Source: Candidatus Nitrotoga sp. AM1P
GTDB lineage: Bacteria > Pseudomonadota > Gammaproteobacteria > Burkholderiales > Gallionellaceae
Direction of reading: 5' to 3'
NCBI RefSeq assembly: GCF_013168275.1
Contig: NZ_AP019547.1
Span: 1,116,001 to 1,180,000, forward strand
DNA: 64,000 nt
The notes beneath the pieces were generated by a model, which saw only the letters and a list, made by a program, of their open reading frames with translations, was not told where the DNA came from and did not search any database. Shown piece by piece: positions 1 to 9,929 of the stretch (its first letter is position 1; each line of letters starts with the position of its first letter). Both the position numbers and the translations under genes were made by a program.

Positions 1-1
1 C

Positions 2-706
2 CCACCTCGACGTGAACGAGAAAACCGTAACTCAAGTGGTAATCGCCCGGATAGTAATCGACCAGAAGGCAACCGTCAGCGCAATAATCCACGTCGTGAC
101 CGTGAAGAAGTTCATCCACGCGTAGAAAAAAATGGGCAAACAGCACCCAAAACACAAGAACCGCGCGCTGCACGTCCGCCCCGGCCACCGCGCGTACCAG
201 TCGAAACAGCGGTATTAGAAAGCATCGCAAAAGTTGCCCCTGTGACTGAACCAACAGAAGAAAATAGCCAGAGCACTGGACGTAAGCGCGGTCGGCGCGG
301 TGGCCAGCGCGAACGCGAACGGCGTGATCAACAGGCAGCGGGACAACTACTAGCCAGTGAAGAACCTATCCTGACCGAAACCACGCCTAATGCGGTAATG
401 AACGCCGTTGAAATCACACGCCATAGTGAAACCGCAGAACCAAAAAATATTCAAAATATAGAACCGCGCCAGCTTTTTGTTGAGCAGGTACATACATCAA
501 CTCAAGCCAGCTCAACAACCAATGGCAACGGATTGTTGGTGCAGATTGAAACTGACGCAGTCAAACGTTCTTCAGCAGCGGCAGCCGCTGCCCAGGTTGA
601 AACTGCACCGCCAGTATCACGTCGCCGCTCACGTCCACGTGAAATTTACAGTATGGAAAACAACGAGCCGTTGGTACAGATCGAGACTCAACAAACTTTG
701 AGCTGA
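2..706 (+). CDS. rne: Ribonuclease E, C-terminal part (5' truncated by window)
   Basis: An open frame runs from the window edge to the TGA at 704-706, so this is the 3' part of a longer gene. The translation is strongly basic and low in complexity, rich in Arg, Asn, Glu, Pro and Gln, with RGRRGGQRERERR-type tracts. That is typical of the unstructured C-terminal scaffold of RNase E, which binds RNA and degradosome partners; the catalytic S1/DNase-I-like half would lie outside the window. Two short repeats (LLVQIETDA and PLVQIETQQ) close the protein. The assignment rests on composition and architecture, because no catalytic motif is visible. A hairpin terminator follows 50 bp after the stop. 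Confidence 0.75.
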   Translation, partial: PPRRERENRNSSGNRPDSNRPEGNRQRNNPRRDREEVHPRVEKNGQTAPKTQEPRAARPPRPPRVPVETAVLESIAKVAPVTEPTEENSQSTGRKRGRRGGQRERERRDQQAAGQLLASEEPILTETTPNAVMNAVEITRHSETAEPKNIQNIEPRQLFVEQVHTSTQASSTTNGNGLLVQIETDAVKRSSAAAAAAQVETAPPVSRRRSRPREIYSMENNEPLVQIETQQTLS

Positions 707-756
707 TAGTTGAACCAGTAGCATTGCTACAAAATAATGTAGAACGTAAAATTAAT

Positions 757-796
757 AAAGCCGCGCAATATAATAACTGCGCGGCTTTATTATTTT
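757..796 (+). terminator. Rho-independent terminator after rne
   Basis: A perfect 10-bp stem (AAAGCCGCGC at 757-766, GCGCGGCTTT at 779-788) with a 12-nt AT-rich loop is followed by ATTATTTT. It separates rne from the convergent phosphatase gene and could serve both strands. Confidence 0.85.
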
Positions 797-845
797 CCTA
801 CATCATTCAACATCAAAAACATACGCAACAACACAACCTACCACT

Positions 846-1325
846 TTACATTAAAGTCTTCTGAATATGTCGTAATAAACCATCTGACGCATCCTCCACC
901 ATATCAAGTACACGCTCGAAACCGTCTACTTCACCATAATATGGATCGGGAACTTCACGCTCATTATGTCGGCTGGCATATTCCAAAAACAATCCCAAAC
1001 GCCCCCGCGCTTTCACTGGGCATAAACGTTGCAGAATGCCAAGATTGGCATCGTCCATCGCCAGCACATAATCAAAACGAGTAAAATCGGCAACCTCAAC
1101 CTGTCGCCCACGCAGCATGCTCATGTCGTATCCACGCTGTAACGCAGCACGCTGAGTTCGCGGGTCCGGCGGATTACCAATATGATAATCATGCGTACCT
1201 ACCGAATCAATCAGGATATGCTGTGCCAACCCCGCTTCCTCAACGCGTGCGCGGAACACTACTTCAGCGGTGGGTGACCGACAAATATTTCCCATGCAGC
1301 AAAATAAAACGCTAACTTTTTTCAA
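846..1325 (-). CDS. Low molecular weight protein tyrosine phosphatase
   Basis: This 159-residue protein has the family signature at its N-terminus: the P-loop CMGNICRS (CX5R, Cys10 to Arg16, then Ser17) and the general-acid DPYYG loop near residue 126. It would hydrolyse phosphotyrosine in the cytosol; bacterial relatives act on tyrosine kinases of polysaccharide export or on general signalling. The length is typical (about 155 residues). The start is TTG at 1325: an in-frame TAA lies immediately upstream and the P-loop sits only 10 residues in, so no other start fits. It lies 60 bp downstream of uvrB on the same strand and may be co-transcribed with it. Confidence 0.9.
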   Translation of the reverse strand: MKKVSVLFCCMGNICRSPTAEVVFRARVEEAGLAQHILIDSVGTHDYHIGNPPDPRTQRAALQRGYDMSMLRGRQVEVADFTRFDYVLAMDDANLGILQRLCPVKARGRLGLFLEYASRHNEREVPDPYYGEVDGFERVLDMVEDASDGLLRHIQKTLM

Positions 1326-1385
1326 TTATTCTACTCATTACAATAAAACCGTATTGTAATGTATCGGTAATTCAAATTCTCTAAC

Positions 1386-3407
1386 TCACAGTGGGGACAT
1401 AAATACACTCTCCCGCAGCTTCTTCAATTGATCGCGCAATTCACTGGCACGCTCAAATTCGAGGTTTTTCGCTGCTTGCAGCATCTCTTTTTCCAGCCGT
1501 TTAATTTCCTTGGCAAGATCACGTTCACTCATCGCCAAGTATTTTTCCTGATCTTGCTCTATTTTCAATTGCTTGCGCGCAGCGTCTGGCTCATAGCTGC
1601 CCTCAATAATGTCTTTTATGCGCTTCTGCACACCTTGGGGAGTAATGCCATGCAGTTCATTGTGCAATAACTGCTTGTTCCGCCTGCGCTCAGTTTCGTC
1701 GATAGCGCGGCGCATCGAATTGGTAACTTTATCAGCGTAGAGTATTGCGCTACCGTTAATATGGCGCGCAGCGCGGCCTATGGTTTGAATGAGTGCACGC
1801 TCCGAACGCAAAAAGCCTTCCTTGTCAGCATCAAGTATCGCTACCAGTGACACCTCGGGGATGTCCAACCCCTCACGCAGCAAATTAATACCGACCAGCA
1901 CGTCAAACATGCCCAAACGCAAATCACGAATGATTTCCACCCGCTCCACGGTCTCAATATCTGAATGCAGGTAACGCACTTTAATACCGTGCTCGGAAAA
2001 ATATTCGGTCAAATCTTCCGACATGCGCTTGGTCAGTGTGGTGACCAGCACTCGCTCACCCTTAGCCGTGCGCAGATTAACCTCAGACATCAAATCATCA
2101 ACTTGGTGCGTAGCCGGCCTCACTTCAATTTGAGGATCAACCAATCCAGTCGGACGCACCAATTGTTCAACCACTTGCCCGGTATGCTCTGCCTCAAAAA
2201 CAGCCGGTGTCGCAGAAACGAATATGGATTGACGCATTACGCGTTCAAACTCGTCAAAACGTAGCGGACGGTTATCCAGCGCGGATGGCATTCTGAAACC
2301 GTAGTTGACCAGATTTTCCTTACGCGCTCGATCACCTTTGTACATGCCGCCGATCTGCGGAATGGTAACGTGGCTTTCATCTATAAACATCAACGCATTG
2401 GGCGGAAGATAATCAATCAGTGTAGGTGGTGGCTCTCCCGCCTTGCGTCCAGACAGATGGCGCGAATAATTTTCGATGCCTTTGCAGAAACCGATTTCAT
2501 TCAGCATTTCCAGATCGTGACGCGTACGCTGTTCGATACGCTGCGCTTCCACCAATTTATGTTCGCGCTGAAAAAAATCTATGCGCTCAGCCAGCTCAAC
2601 TTTAATGGTTTCTATGGCCTTTAATGTGGTGCTACGCGGCGTGACATAGTGGCTGGACGGGTACACGGTAAAACGCGGCACGCGGCTCAAAATATGGCCG
2701 GTAAGTGGATCAAATAGCGACAAGCTTTCCACTTCATCGTCAAACATCGTCAGTCGTAATGCATGTTCGCTATTTTCTGCCGGAAAGATGTCGATTACAT
2801 CGCCGCGCACTCGAAAATGCCCATGCGAAAAATCCACATCATTGCGCTCATACTGCATCTCTGTAAGACGCTTGATTGCGTCCTGCCGTACTAATTTTTC
2901 ATGCTCGCGCAGGTGTAGAACCATGCCGTGATAATCTACCGGATCGCCGATTCCATAAATGGCCGAAACGGTGGCCACAATCACCACGTCCTGTCGCTCC
3001 AACAGTGATTTGGTGGCCGACAGGCGCATCTGCTCGATCTGCTCATTTATGCTGGAATCCTTTTCGATAAACATATCACGCGACGGAACATACGCCTCTG
3101 GCTGGTAGTAATCATAATAAGAAACGAAGTACTCCACTGCGTTCTCAGGAAAAAAATCGCGCATTTCAGAATACAACTGTGCCGCCAAGGTCTTATTTGG
3201 TGCCATGATGATGGCTGGTCGCCCCGATTGGGCGATGACATTCGCCATAGTGAATGTTTTACCAGAGCCCGTCACACCCAACAGCGTTTGAAAAACTAAC
3301 CCCTCATTTACTCCCTCGACCAATTGCGCAATCGCAGTGGGCTGATCACCCGCTGGTTCAAAAGGCTGATGCAAAAAATAGGGGCTATTAGGAAAAGTCT
3401 TAATCAC
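1386..3407 (-). CDS. uvrB: UvrABC excinuclease subunit B
   Basis: A full-length UvrB (673 aa), the damage-verifying helicase-like subunit of nucleotide excision repair. Walker A GVTGSGKT is at residues 44-51. The aromatic beta-hairpin region ([15 protein letters not shown]) is near residue 95, the superfamily 2 motifs DESH and IGRAAR are present, and a C-terminal UVR motif that contacts UvrC is at about 633-665. The start is GTG at 3407; the next residues ([21 protein letters not shown]) match the usual N-terminus. It is divergent from the aminotransferase gene, with 77 bp between. I see no clear LexA box in that gap, so SOS control is not evident. Confidence 0.97.
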   Translation of the reverse strand: MIKTFPNSPYFLHQPFEPAGDQPTAIAQLVEGVNEGLVFQTLLGVTGSGKTFTMANVIAQSGRPAIIMAPNKTLAAQLYSEMRDFFPENAVEYFVSYYDYYQPEAYVPSRDMFIEKDSSINEQIEQMRLSATKSLLERQDVVIVATVSAIYGIGDPVDYHGMVLHLREHEKLVRQDAIKRLTEMQYERNDVDFSHGHFRVRGDVIDIFPAENSEHALRLTMFDDEVESLSLFDPLTGHILSRVPRFTVYPSSHYVTPRSTTLKAIETIKVELAERIDFFQREHKLVEAQRIEQRTRHDLEMLNEIGFCKGIENYSRHLSGRKAGEPPPTLIDYLPPNALMFIDESHVTIPQIGGMYKGDRARKENLVNYGFRMPSALDNRPLRFDEFERVMRQSIFVSATPAVFEAEHTGQVVEQLVRPTGLVDPQIEVRPATHQVDDLMSEVNLRTAKGERVLVTTLTKRMSEDLTEYFSEHGIKVRYLHSDIETVERVEIIRDLRLGMFDVLVGINLLREGLDIPEVSLVAILDADKEGFLRSERALIQTIGRAARHINGSAILYADKVTNSMRRAIDETERRRNKQLLHNELHGITPQGVQKRIKDIIEGSYEPDAARKQLKIEQDQEKYLAMSERDLAKEIKRLEKEMLQAAKNLEFERASELRDQLKKLRESVFMSPL

Positions 3408-3484
3408 GGTATAATTTCAGCCAAATTTAAATTAAAAATTTTAAAATACGGGACAGTTTACTCTGAACCCATAAGGATACAATC

Positions 3485-4678
3485 TTGGAACTATCGAAGC
3501 GCGTACAAGCAATCAAACCCTCCCCTACTCTCGCCGTTACCGCGCGGGCTTCCAAATTAAAGGCAGAAGGAAAAGACATTATCGGCTTGGGAGCAGGCGA
3601 ACCCGATTTCGATACTCCGCAGCATATTAAAGATGCGGCTATAGCTGCAATCAACAAGGGTTTCACCAAATACACCGCAGTGGGAGGTACCCCCTCTCTG
3701 AAGCAGGCTATCGTCGCCAAGTTTAAGCGCGACAATGGGTTGGATTACACTGCAAAACAGATCCTGGTTTCCTGCGGCGGCAAGCAAAGTTTTTTTAACT
3801 TGGCGCTTGCCTTAATCAATCCCGGCGATGAGGTAATTATCCCGGCACCTTATTGGGTATCTTATCCGGATATCGTGCTTATCGCAGAGGGCAAGCCGGT
3901 AATCGTACAGACAGGCATCGAACAAAATTTCAAAATGAGCGCTGCACAATTAGCTGCGGCCATCACAACTAAAACAAAAATAGTGGTAATCAATAGCCCA
4001 AGCAACCCATCCGGTGCAGTTTACAGCCTGGAAGAATTACAAGCATTGGGTGAAGTGTTGTGCAAACATCCTGAGGTACTGATAGCTACCGATGATATGT
4101 ATGAGCACATTGCGTTGCGTGACGAAAAATTCGTCAACATTCTGAATGCCTGCCCCGACCTTTATTCACGCACTATGGTTCTGAATGGCGTGTCCAAATC
4201 TTACGCAATGACAGGTTGGAGGATCGGTTATGCCGCAGGGCCAGAGCACATCATCACGGCCATGGAAAATGTGCAATCACAAAGCACCTCCAATCCCACT
4301 TCGATTTCGCAAGTCGCTGCAGAGGCAGCCTTGAACGGGGATCAGGGCTGCATTGCGCCGATGCTACAAGCATTCCGCGAGCGACATCTATTCGTAGTGG
4401 ATGCCCTGAACAAAATTCCCGGTGTCAAATGTATAAGGAGTGGCGGGGCATTCTATGCTTTCCCCGACGTGCGTCCGGTTATTGCGGCTTTGCACCAGAA
4501 GAGCATCATTAAAGAAGCTACCGACGTAGCGTTGTCCGAATATCTGTTGGAGCAAGCGGGGGTAGCCATAGTGCCTGGCTCGGCTTTTGGCAGTGACGGC
4601 TATATTCGCCTGTCTTTCGCCACCTCAATGGAAAATTTAAAAAATGCGATTAGCCGAATCTCCAAGGCATTTACATAA
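3485..4678 (+). CDS. Class I/II pyridoxal-phosphate aminotransferase (aspartate aminotransferase type)
   Basis: The 397-residue protein begins with the AspB-type N-terminus (LSKRVQAIKPSPTLAVTARA) and has GAGEPDFDTP, NSPSNPSGAVY and the PLP-lysine motif SKSYAMTGWRIGY with Lys238. It should transfer the amino group between aspartate and 2-oxoglutarate in the cytosol; arylalkyl substrates are also possible in this subgroup. The start is TTG at 3485, preceded by AAGGAT at proper spacing. It runs divergently from uvrB and convergently towards the AsmA-like gene, with 36 bp between the stops. Confidence 0.93.
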   Translation: MELSKRVQAIKPSPTLAVTARASKLKAEGKDIIGLGAGEPDFDTPQHIKDAAIAAINKGFTKYTAVGGTPSLKQAIVAKFKRDNGLDYTAKQILVSCGGKQSFFNLALALINPGDEVIIPAPYWVSYPDIVLIAEGKPVIVQTGIEQNFKMSAAQLAAAITTKTKIVVINSPSNPSGAVYSLEELQALGEVLCKHPEVLIATDDMYEHIALRDEKFVNILNACPDLYSRTMVLNGVSKSYAMTGWRIGYAAGPEHIITAMENVQSQSTSNPTSISQVAAEAALNGDQGCIAPMLQAFRERHLFVVDALNKIPGVKCIRSGGAFYAFPDVRPVIAALHQKSIIKEATDVALSEYLLEQAGVAIVPGSAFGSDGYIRLSFATSMENLKNAISRISKAFT

Positions 4679-4714
4679 TTCCATTTTTACTTCATTCCTC
4701 GTAAACGCTGCCAA

Positions 4715-7561
4715 TTAGCGCCTCGTGTTCCACACTGGCTCGGCAAGAGTACCGGACAATACCAGCGGCACGCTACCTAGGTCAGCGCGTATTTTCAAAT
4801 CGACATTTAATCGTCCTGATAATTGCTTGTTCGCTGCAACATCAACATAACCATTGGCACTCATTACACCAGCTGAAATTTTGATCTGGCGTAGATGCTG
4901 TTTATTGTTATCTATCTCTAGCGCACCTCTTAATTCATCAAAATGTGTGCGACCGCTGGACGCACCTTTACGGGTAGGCATTCGTGAAGTTTCTACCAAA
5001 TCAATTTTATTGATAAGCCCCTTCTTTACCAAGAATTTGCCATCCAGATGCGGAGTTTTAACCAATAAGGGAAGTTTCTCCCCACGCAAAATAAAATTGG
5101 CGTCACCGTCCATTTCACCAGCAATGCCGAATTGCGGCAACGCATCATGCAGTTGCACAGCCTTTACATTCACAAGCCCCTGCATTTGCCAGCCCTTCAG
5201 CCAAGTCAGGTGGGCACTGCCTGCCAACATGCCGCCATACAAACTCCCGTCGATTTCATGGAACTTGATTTCACCTGCGCCCAACTCGCCTTTTATGGTC
5301 AGCTCATTGAACAAAATGTTCGGCAACAGCGGCACGTAACCTTGCTTGATAGCCAATGCGATCTGCCAACGAGACTGCTGCGGTTGTAGCTCCATGCTAA
5401 GCTTGCCATCCACGCTTTTCAATACTGCCTTGGCGAAGCGTCTCTGCCCGTCAAAATTCACCACACCATTTACAGGGGGCAGATTAAGTTCATCATTGCT
5501 GACACGCGCACGCTGCAACACCATGCGCGCTACTGGATAATGGGTGTCCCCGCCTGCGGTCTGTAGCCACATCAACGTTTTATCAAAAGTCTCAGCTCTC
5601 AGTAGAAGATCGTTAATTTCCAGACTGTGAATCGCTTTAGTCTCGTTTAATAATGCAGAAAAATTGAAATTCAGTACAACACTGCTCGCCTTTAACTCTT
5701 GGCTACTACCCATAGATACATCCTCCAACTCCAGCTTCGGCTGGGGAAGCAATGTCGCGCGTAAATAACCGATATGTACAGGCTGCCCCAGTTGAGCAAA
5801 CAATTTCTGTTCAATTTGCGTGACATAGCCCTGCATCGGCCAAATATAAGGTAGCAAAGCGGCCAGTAGAAATAGCAGCACAATCAAGCCAGCCGCTATC
5901 TTGCCCCACGGCAAAGGTTTGCTACGTGTTATGGCGACACACTGAACAGCCTTCATTTCCGGCATTTGAGCGACAGATACCTTAACTGATGCTTCCATTT
6001 TTGCTTTGGTCACAGTCTGCGCTGCTTCTTGCTCAGCTTTAATTTTTGCCGCATCCTGCTCAGCCTTGTTGATGCGCACCATAGCTTCATCACGGGCCTT
6101 CGCTTCCGCTTTTTCTTTGTTTAACGTAGCTAAATATTCCGCCTTGACTCTTATGGTTTCCTGCTCTTCTTTAATGCGTGTTACTTCAGCTTCGGCACGT
6201 ATCTTAGCGTCCATTTCCACTTTTGCTTTGGCCTGTGCAGCCTCTTGTTTCATTATGATTCTTGCCGCTTCCTGCTCTCCCTTAAGGCGTGCCGTTTCGG
6301 CTTCAGCACGAGCTTTGGCTTTCGCTTCTACTTGTGATTTGGCTTGCTCGGCTTCCAGCTCAGATCTGACTTTTGACATTTCCTGCTCTGCCTTGAGTCG
6401 AGCCGCTTCAGCGGCGGCACGAGCATTGACTGCAGCTTCCATTTCCACTTTTGCTTTAGCCTGCTCAGCTTCCTGTTTCGCTCTAATGTTTACGACATCT
6501 TTCTCAGCCTTAAGGTACATAGCTTCAACTACTGCACGCGCTTTAGCTTCTGCTTCCACTTTTGCCCGAGTAACTTCCTGTTCCGCCCTGGCTTTTACCG
6601 CTTCTTGCCCAGCCTTGAAGCGTACAGCTTCCGCTTCGGATCGAGCCTTAACTAATGCTTTCGCTTCTTCTTTTGTCTTGAGCAGCGCACCTTCCAATTC
6701 CGCTCTGATTTTTTCCGTTTCTTGTTCTACCTTAAAACGAGCCCTTTCAGCTTCCGCTTTTGCCCTAGCCAATGCAGCTTCCTGTTCCGCCTTGGCTTTT
6801 ACCGCTTCTTGCTCAGCCTTGAGACGGAAAGCTTCAACTTCAGCATGCGCCTTAGCTTCCGCATCCACTTTTGCCTTGGCCTGCGCAGCTTCTTGTTGCT
6901 CAGCCTTAAAGCGCGCGGCTTCCGCTTCGAATCGAGCTTTGGCTAAAGTTTCCGCTTCCTCTTTTGCCTTGACCAGCGCACCTTCCAATTCCACTCTAAT
7001 TTTTTCTATTTCTTGTTCTGCCTTAAAACGTGCCCTTTCAGCTTCTGTTTTTACCTTAGCTAATTCAGCTTCCCGTTCCGCTCTGACTTTTTCCGCTTCT
7101 TGCTCTGCCTTGAGACGCACAGCTTCCGTTTTCTCTTGTACGTTTACAGCCTCTTGTTCAGCTCTGATTCTTGCCGCTCCCTTCTCTATCTCCTCTTCCG
7201 CCGCTAATGCACCCGCGGCCGATACATGCATAACATTAATAGGGGACTGCCTCTCCCCCAAACCTTCAAACTTGGGCGAAGATATGATATTTTTTTGAAT
7301 AGGCATCCGAGGGATAGCCATCCTCACAGCGGTATTTATCGTATCTTTATCTTGAATAAAACCACCATCAGTCAACTCCTGGAGCATATCGCCAAGCGCT
7401 TCACGTAAGCTGGGCGCAGCCCGTTTCATCAACTCTTTCACCGTGGACTTATTGTCAATCAAACCTAAGGCACGCTTAATATCGCTAGATAAATGATTAG
7501 TTATCCTTTTACTTTCGTCCTCACCTTTACTGGTTTTTATAAATATAATTTTTATATCCAT
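4715..7561 (-). CDS. Large coiled-coil protein with single membrane span and AsmA-like C-terminal domain
   Basis: A 948-residue protein in three parts. Residues 1-75 look like a small winged-helix-type domain (pattern LIDNKSTVKEL...LQELTDGGFI). Residues about 120-540 are a very long Ala/Glu/Lys/Arg-rich coiled coil with imperfect repeats such as KAEQEA and ARAEAE. One membrane helix lies at about 551-572 (KIAAGLIVLLFLLAALLPYIW). The remaining 375 residues are a beta-rich AsmA-like region with GYLRATLLPQPKLELEDVSMG, likely periplasmic. AsmA-type proteins are linked to outer-membrane lipid or protein homeostasis. The coiled coil probably reaches into the cytoplasm. Its DNA repeats produce long spurious antisense ORFs. 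The function is inferred from domains only. Confidence 0.8.
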   Translation of the reverse strand: MDIKIIFIKTSKGEDESKRITNHLSSDIKRALGLIDNKSTVKELMKRAAPSLREALGDMLQELTDGGFIQDKDTINTAVRMAIPRMPIQKNIISSPKFEGLGERQSPINVMHVSAAGALAAEEEIEKGAARIRAEQEAVNVQEKTEAVRLKAEQEAEKVRAEREAELAKVKTEAERARFKAEQEIEKIRVELEGALVKAKEEAETLAKARFEAEAARFKAEQQEAAQAKAKVDAEAKAHAEVEAFRLKAEQEAVKAKAEQEAALARAKAEAERARFKVEQETEKIRAELEGALLKTKEEAKALVKARSEAEAVRFKAGQEAVKARAEQEVTRAKVEAEAKARAVVEAMYLKAEKDVVNIRAKQEAEQAKAKVEMEAAVNARAAAEAARLKAEQEMSKVRSELEAEQAKSQVEAKAKARAEAETARLKGEQEAARIIMKQEAAQAKAKVEMDAKIRAEAEVTRIKEEQETIRVKAEYLATLNKEKAEAKARDEAMVRINKAEQDAAKIKAEQEAAQTVTKAKMEASVKVSVAQMPEMKAVQCVAITRSKPLPWGKIAAGLIVLLFLLAALLPYIWPMQGYVTQIEQKLFAQLGQPVHIGYLRATLLPQPKLELEDVSMGSSQELKASSVVLNFNFSALLNETKAIHSLEINDLLLRAETFDKTLMWLQTAGGDTHYPVARMVLQRARVSNDELNLPPVNGVVNFDGQRRFAKAVLKSVDGKLSMELQPQQSRWQIALAIKQGYVPLLPNILFNELTIKGELGAGEIKFHEIDGSLYGGMLAGSAHLTWLKGWQMQGLVNVKAVQLHDALPQFGIAGEMDGDANFILRGEKLPLLVKTPHLDGKFLVKKGLINKIDLVETSRMPTRKGASSGRTHFDELRGALEIDNNKQHLRQIKISAGVMSANGYVDVAANKQLSGRLNVDLKIRADLGSVPLVLSGTLAEPVWNTRR

Positions 7562-7685
7562 GCCGACCCGTTACACCTAAATTATCTAAATTTTCATTAC
7601 TTAATTTCCACAACAACTAATCACATAAAAACATCTGTCTATTGACTGAAAAGCTCGCAGCCAGTAGTATGGCGGCCTTGTCAAT

Positions 7686-7761
7686 TCCCTGATAGCTCAG
7701 TTGGTAGAGCGACGGACTGTTAATCCGCAGGTCCCTGGTTCGAGTCCAGGTCGGGGAGCCA
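7686..7761 (+). tRNA. tRNA-Asn (anticodon GTT)
   Basis: A 76-nt gene with a complete cloverleaf: acceptor TCCCTGA/TCGGGGA (one G-T pair), D-arm AGCTCAGTTGGTAGAGC, anticodon loop CTGTTAA with GTT, T-arm GGTTCGAGTCC, G73 discriminator and encoded CCA. The integrase gene abuts it. Its 3' 45 bp are repeated at 41755-41799, so this is the attachment gene of the adjoining element; insertion leaves it intact. Confidence 0.98.
7717..7761 (+). repeat. attL: tRNA-Asn 3' end, copy 1 of the direct repeat
   Basis: 45 bp from the anticodon loop to the CCA end are identical to 41755-41799; 42 of them are identical to 55400-55441. This is the usual crossover segment for tyrosine integrases that use a tRNA 3' end. 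Confidence 0.92.
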
Positions 7762-7769
7762 AGATACAT

Positions 7770-7797
7770 AAGGGCTAGCGCCTAGGCGCTGGCCCTT
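7770..7797. terminator. Shared bidirectional hairpin terminator at the tRNA/integrase junction
   Basis: A near-perfect 14-bp palindromic stem (AAGGGCTAGCGCCT with AGGCGCTGGCCCTT, one wobble) overlaps the integrase stop codon at 7782-7784. It replaces the original tRNA terminator, which now lies after the attR copies. Confidence 0.7.
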
Positions 7798-8852
7798 TCT
7801 ATATCTGGAACGTGACCAAAACGTGACAGCCGAATCACGTTATCCCCCTGCTTAGCTTGCTCAATCCGTGCCGCAGCGACTGAAAGATTATCGGTTGCAA
7901 ACTTCGCGTACCGATCCACCATGTTGCGTGACTTCCAGCCGCCCAAGTCTTTCAACTCATCACAGCTCGTTCCAGCTTGTCGATGCCAGGATGCCCATGT
8001 GTGGCGCAGATCATGAAAGCGGACATCCGTTAAGCCTGCCTTGCGCGTCGCATTGTGCCAGGCCGTATTGGTGACATCCCAACGAATCGGCGCGCCGCGA
8101 TACGTGAAGCAGGCCTGCGGATGGTTTCCCACCTGTTCCTGCAATACTGCAACTGCATCCAAATTCAACGGCACCCCTCGCGACGTGCCATTCTTCGTGC
8201 GATTCAGCCAGGCGGTATGTCTGCCCAAATCCACACGATCCCATTCCAGACCCGTAATCTCTCCGGCCCGGCATCCGGTCGATAAAGCAAACCGTACCAG
8301 TGCGGCGAGATGCGGCGGACAAACATTAATCAGTCTATCCGCTTCCTCTCGCGTTAACCAGCGGTCCCGTTCGACCTCGCCTGGCAAAAGGCGAATCATT
8401 GGGAAGTTATCAATCCATTGCCATTCATCCCGCGCCATCCGCAGCAGATTGCGAATGAGCGCCAGATAACGATTCACCGTGGCTGGTTTGTTGCCGCGTT
8501 TGAGTTCCCGTTGAACAATCGACCAGATCACGTCACCGTTCATCTGATCGAGCGTCATGGCACCCAAATACACATCCAGCATGCGACAAATCCGCTGTAA
8601 ATCGCGATAACTTCTCAGCGATGCTTTGATTGCGAGATACCGAACGACAGCCTCTTGCCAACTCCGCTTGGGCTTAATCCCGAAGTGCGTTGCCCTGTAG
8701 GCGTCAAGGGTAAGCTTGGCTAACAGCGCTTGCGCGTCTTCGAAGATTTCAGTCCCAGCGCTTTGGCGTATGCGCCTGCCGTCTGGAAGGGTTGTACTAA
8801 TCCACCAATGCCTTGAATCTGGCCTTCGGTAGACACCACTTTGTTGGGCCAT
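7782..8852 (-). CDS. Tyrosine recombinase/integrase of the tRNA-Asn element
   Basis: A 356-residue phage-type integrase. An N-terminal arm-binding region ([13 protein letters not shown]) is followed by a SAM-like core-binding domain at about 60-150 and a catalytic domain with Arg195 (STGCRAGEI), His280/Arg283 (RFHDLRHTW), Trp306 (GGWKS, in the usual His/Trp place) and nucleophile Tyr315. It ends 21 bp from the tRNA-Asn gene, the normal position for the enzyme that integrates at the tRNA 3' end. Its 5' end overlaps the excisionase-like gene by 133 bp in another frame. Both are on the minus strand and probably form one operon read towards the tRNA. Confidence 0.95.
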   Translation of the reverse strand: MAQQSGVYRRPDSRHWWISTTLPDGRRIRQSAGTEIFEDAQALLAKLTLDAYRATHFGIKPKRSWQEAVVRYLAIKASLRSYRDLQRICRMLDVYLGAMTLDQMNGDVIWSIVQRELKRGNKPATVNRYLALIRNLLRMARDEWQWIDNFPMIRLLPGEVERDRWLTREEADRLINVCPPHLAALVRFALSTGCRAGEITGLEWDRVDLGRHTAWLNRTKNGTSRGVPLNLDAVAVLQEQVGNHPQACFTYRGAPIRWDVTNTAWHNATRKAGLTDVRFHDLRHTWASWHRQAGTSCDELKDLGGWKSRNMVDRYAKFATDNLSVAAARIEQAKQGDNVIRLSRFGHVPDIERASA

Positions 8853-9058
8853 AAAGTTTCCTTTCCGGCCCGCCCTCGCTTCTTAGTATCGTCGAGCCAG
8901 ATATCCAGGTCAACTCTGTCATAGATACAGCGGCGACCCAGTTTAATAAAGGGAATGTCCAGTTCGCTCAGAAGCGTGACGCCGATTCCGAGATAATCCG
9001 CAGCCTGATTTTTCGACAGACCGCGTTTGCAAGGCAAGGGCAGGCCGTGATCGTCCAT
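8720..9058 (-). CDS. Excisionase-like helix-turn-helix protein
   Basis: A 112-residue protein whose first 60 residues match the MerR-like/AlpA-type excisionase fold: [20 protein letters not shown]...[21 protein letters not shown]. Such proteins bind att DNA and bias the integrase towards excision, or act as transcription factors for it. It lies directly upstream of the integrase, and its 3' 133 bp overlap the integrase start. The C-terminal half, in the overlap, has no recognisable domain. Whether it drives excision is an inference from position. Confidence 0.75.
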   Translation of the reverse strand: MDDHGLPLPCKRGLSKNQAADYLGIGVTLLSELDIPFIKLGRRCIYDRVDLDIWLDDTKKRGRAGKETLWPNKVVSTEGQIQGIGGLVQPFQTAGAYAKALGLKSSKTRKRC

Positions 9059-9352
9059 GATTAACCCTTGGAGTGGCGACGAAAATGTCGCATCAATTGA
9101 TAGGCCATTGTCATGCCAGTTCCTCCTTGATCTGCAATGCGTCCACTTTACTGATGAACACTTTACGACCGCCTCGCGCGTTCCTCGCGGGATTGCACCA
9201 GACCAATTCAGACAGGCGTGGATCGAAAGACGAGAAAAATATTTCTGACCACTACTTTACCGAGCAAAAATTAATAATTCATCAACTGCTATTCGCGCAT
9301 CATATTTATAAGGGCCAGTTTTCTTATTAGGGCAGAAAGCATAAACACCCAA

Positions 9353-9589
9353 ATGCAAATCACGATCAAAGGTGAACTAACAATCGCTGAAATTCGACAG
9401 GCGCTGTACGAAAAGCTCCACGAGCTCGAAGACGATTTCGCAGTTCGTTATTCCCAAGGCGCGACACTTTACGTTAATCCGACGAATGGACTCGGTGATA
9501 CCGTGGTTCCGCACAAGGCTGGTCGCGCCGTAAATAAACTGCACAGTAACGGCCCTTATAAAAGCGTAGCCGATGAACACAAGATTTGA
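9353..9589 (+). CDS. Small hypothetical protein
   Basis: A 78-residue ORF on the plus strand, divergent from the excisionase-like gene with about 290 bp between them. The sequence (MQITIKGELTIAEIRQALYEKLHELED...) suggests a strand followed by a helix; there is no signal peptide or catalytic motif. The ribosome-binding site is weak. It lies 50 bp before the next small ORF and the second integrase on the same strand, so it may belong to that module. I do not recognise the family. Confidence 0.5.
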   Translation: MQITIKGELTIAEIRQALYEKLHELEDDFAVRYSQGATLYVNPTNGLGDTVVPHKAGRAVNKLHSNGPYKSVADEHKI

Positions 9590-9639
9590 TCGGTTGACCC
9601 ACCGCCGGTCTCGTTGAGCCATGAAAGGACATTTAATCC

Positions 9640-9921
9640 ATGACCTCACCGTTCTATATTGGGTTAGCAGAAGCGAGAACATTGCTCGCAACGATGGGGA
9701 TTGAGCTGTCGCACAGGCAGATGAAGCGTGCCGCAGATTTAGATGCGCATGGAAAGCGAAAACTTCCCTTCTTTGTCGATCCTATTGATAAAAGGCTGAA
9801 AATCGAAAAGGGAACACTCCTTGAAATCTATTGCCGCTGCCAGGTCCAGGCCGAAAATAATTCACATGTAAATCCGGCCAGTTTGAAAGAATCCTTTGAC
9901 CAAGGGCGATTGATACGCTAG
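9640..9921 (+). CDS. Small hypothetical protein upstream of the second integrase
   Basis: 93 residues with AAAGGA 12 nt before the ATG. The sequence has a helical segment followed by a strand-rich part (AARTLLATMGIELSHRQMKRAADLDAHG...). Only 8 bp separate its stop from the second integrase, which implies co-transcription. Directionality factors or regulators are often placed here, but no clear helix-turn-helix can be asserted. Confidence 0.6.
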   Translation: MTSPFYIGLAEARTLLATMGIELSHRQMKRAADLDAHGKRKLPFFVDPIDKRLKIEKGTLLEIYCRCQVQAENNSHVNPASLKESFDQGRLIR

Positions 9922-9929
9922 GCAGAATC

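Noticed and set aside
3408-3484. LexA/SOS box in the uvrB promoter
   Set aside because: I looked for CTGT-N8-ACAG-like symmetry in the intergenic gap and found none.
6006-7298. 430-codon plus-strand frame opposite the AsmA-like protein
   Set aside because: It is the antisense shadow of the Ala/Glu/Lys coiled-coil repeats; the product is only Ala/Ser/Cys/Leu repeats without domains.
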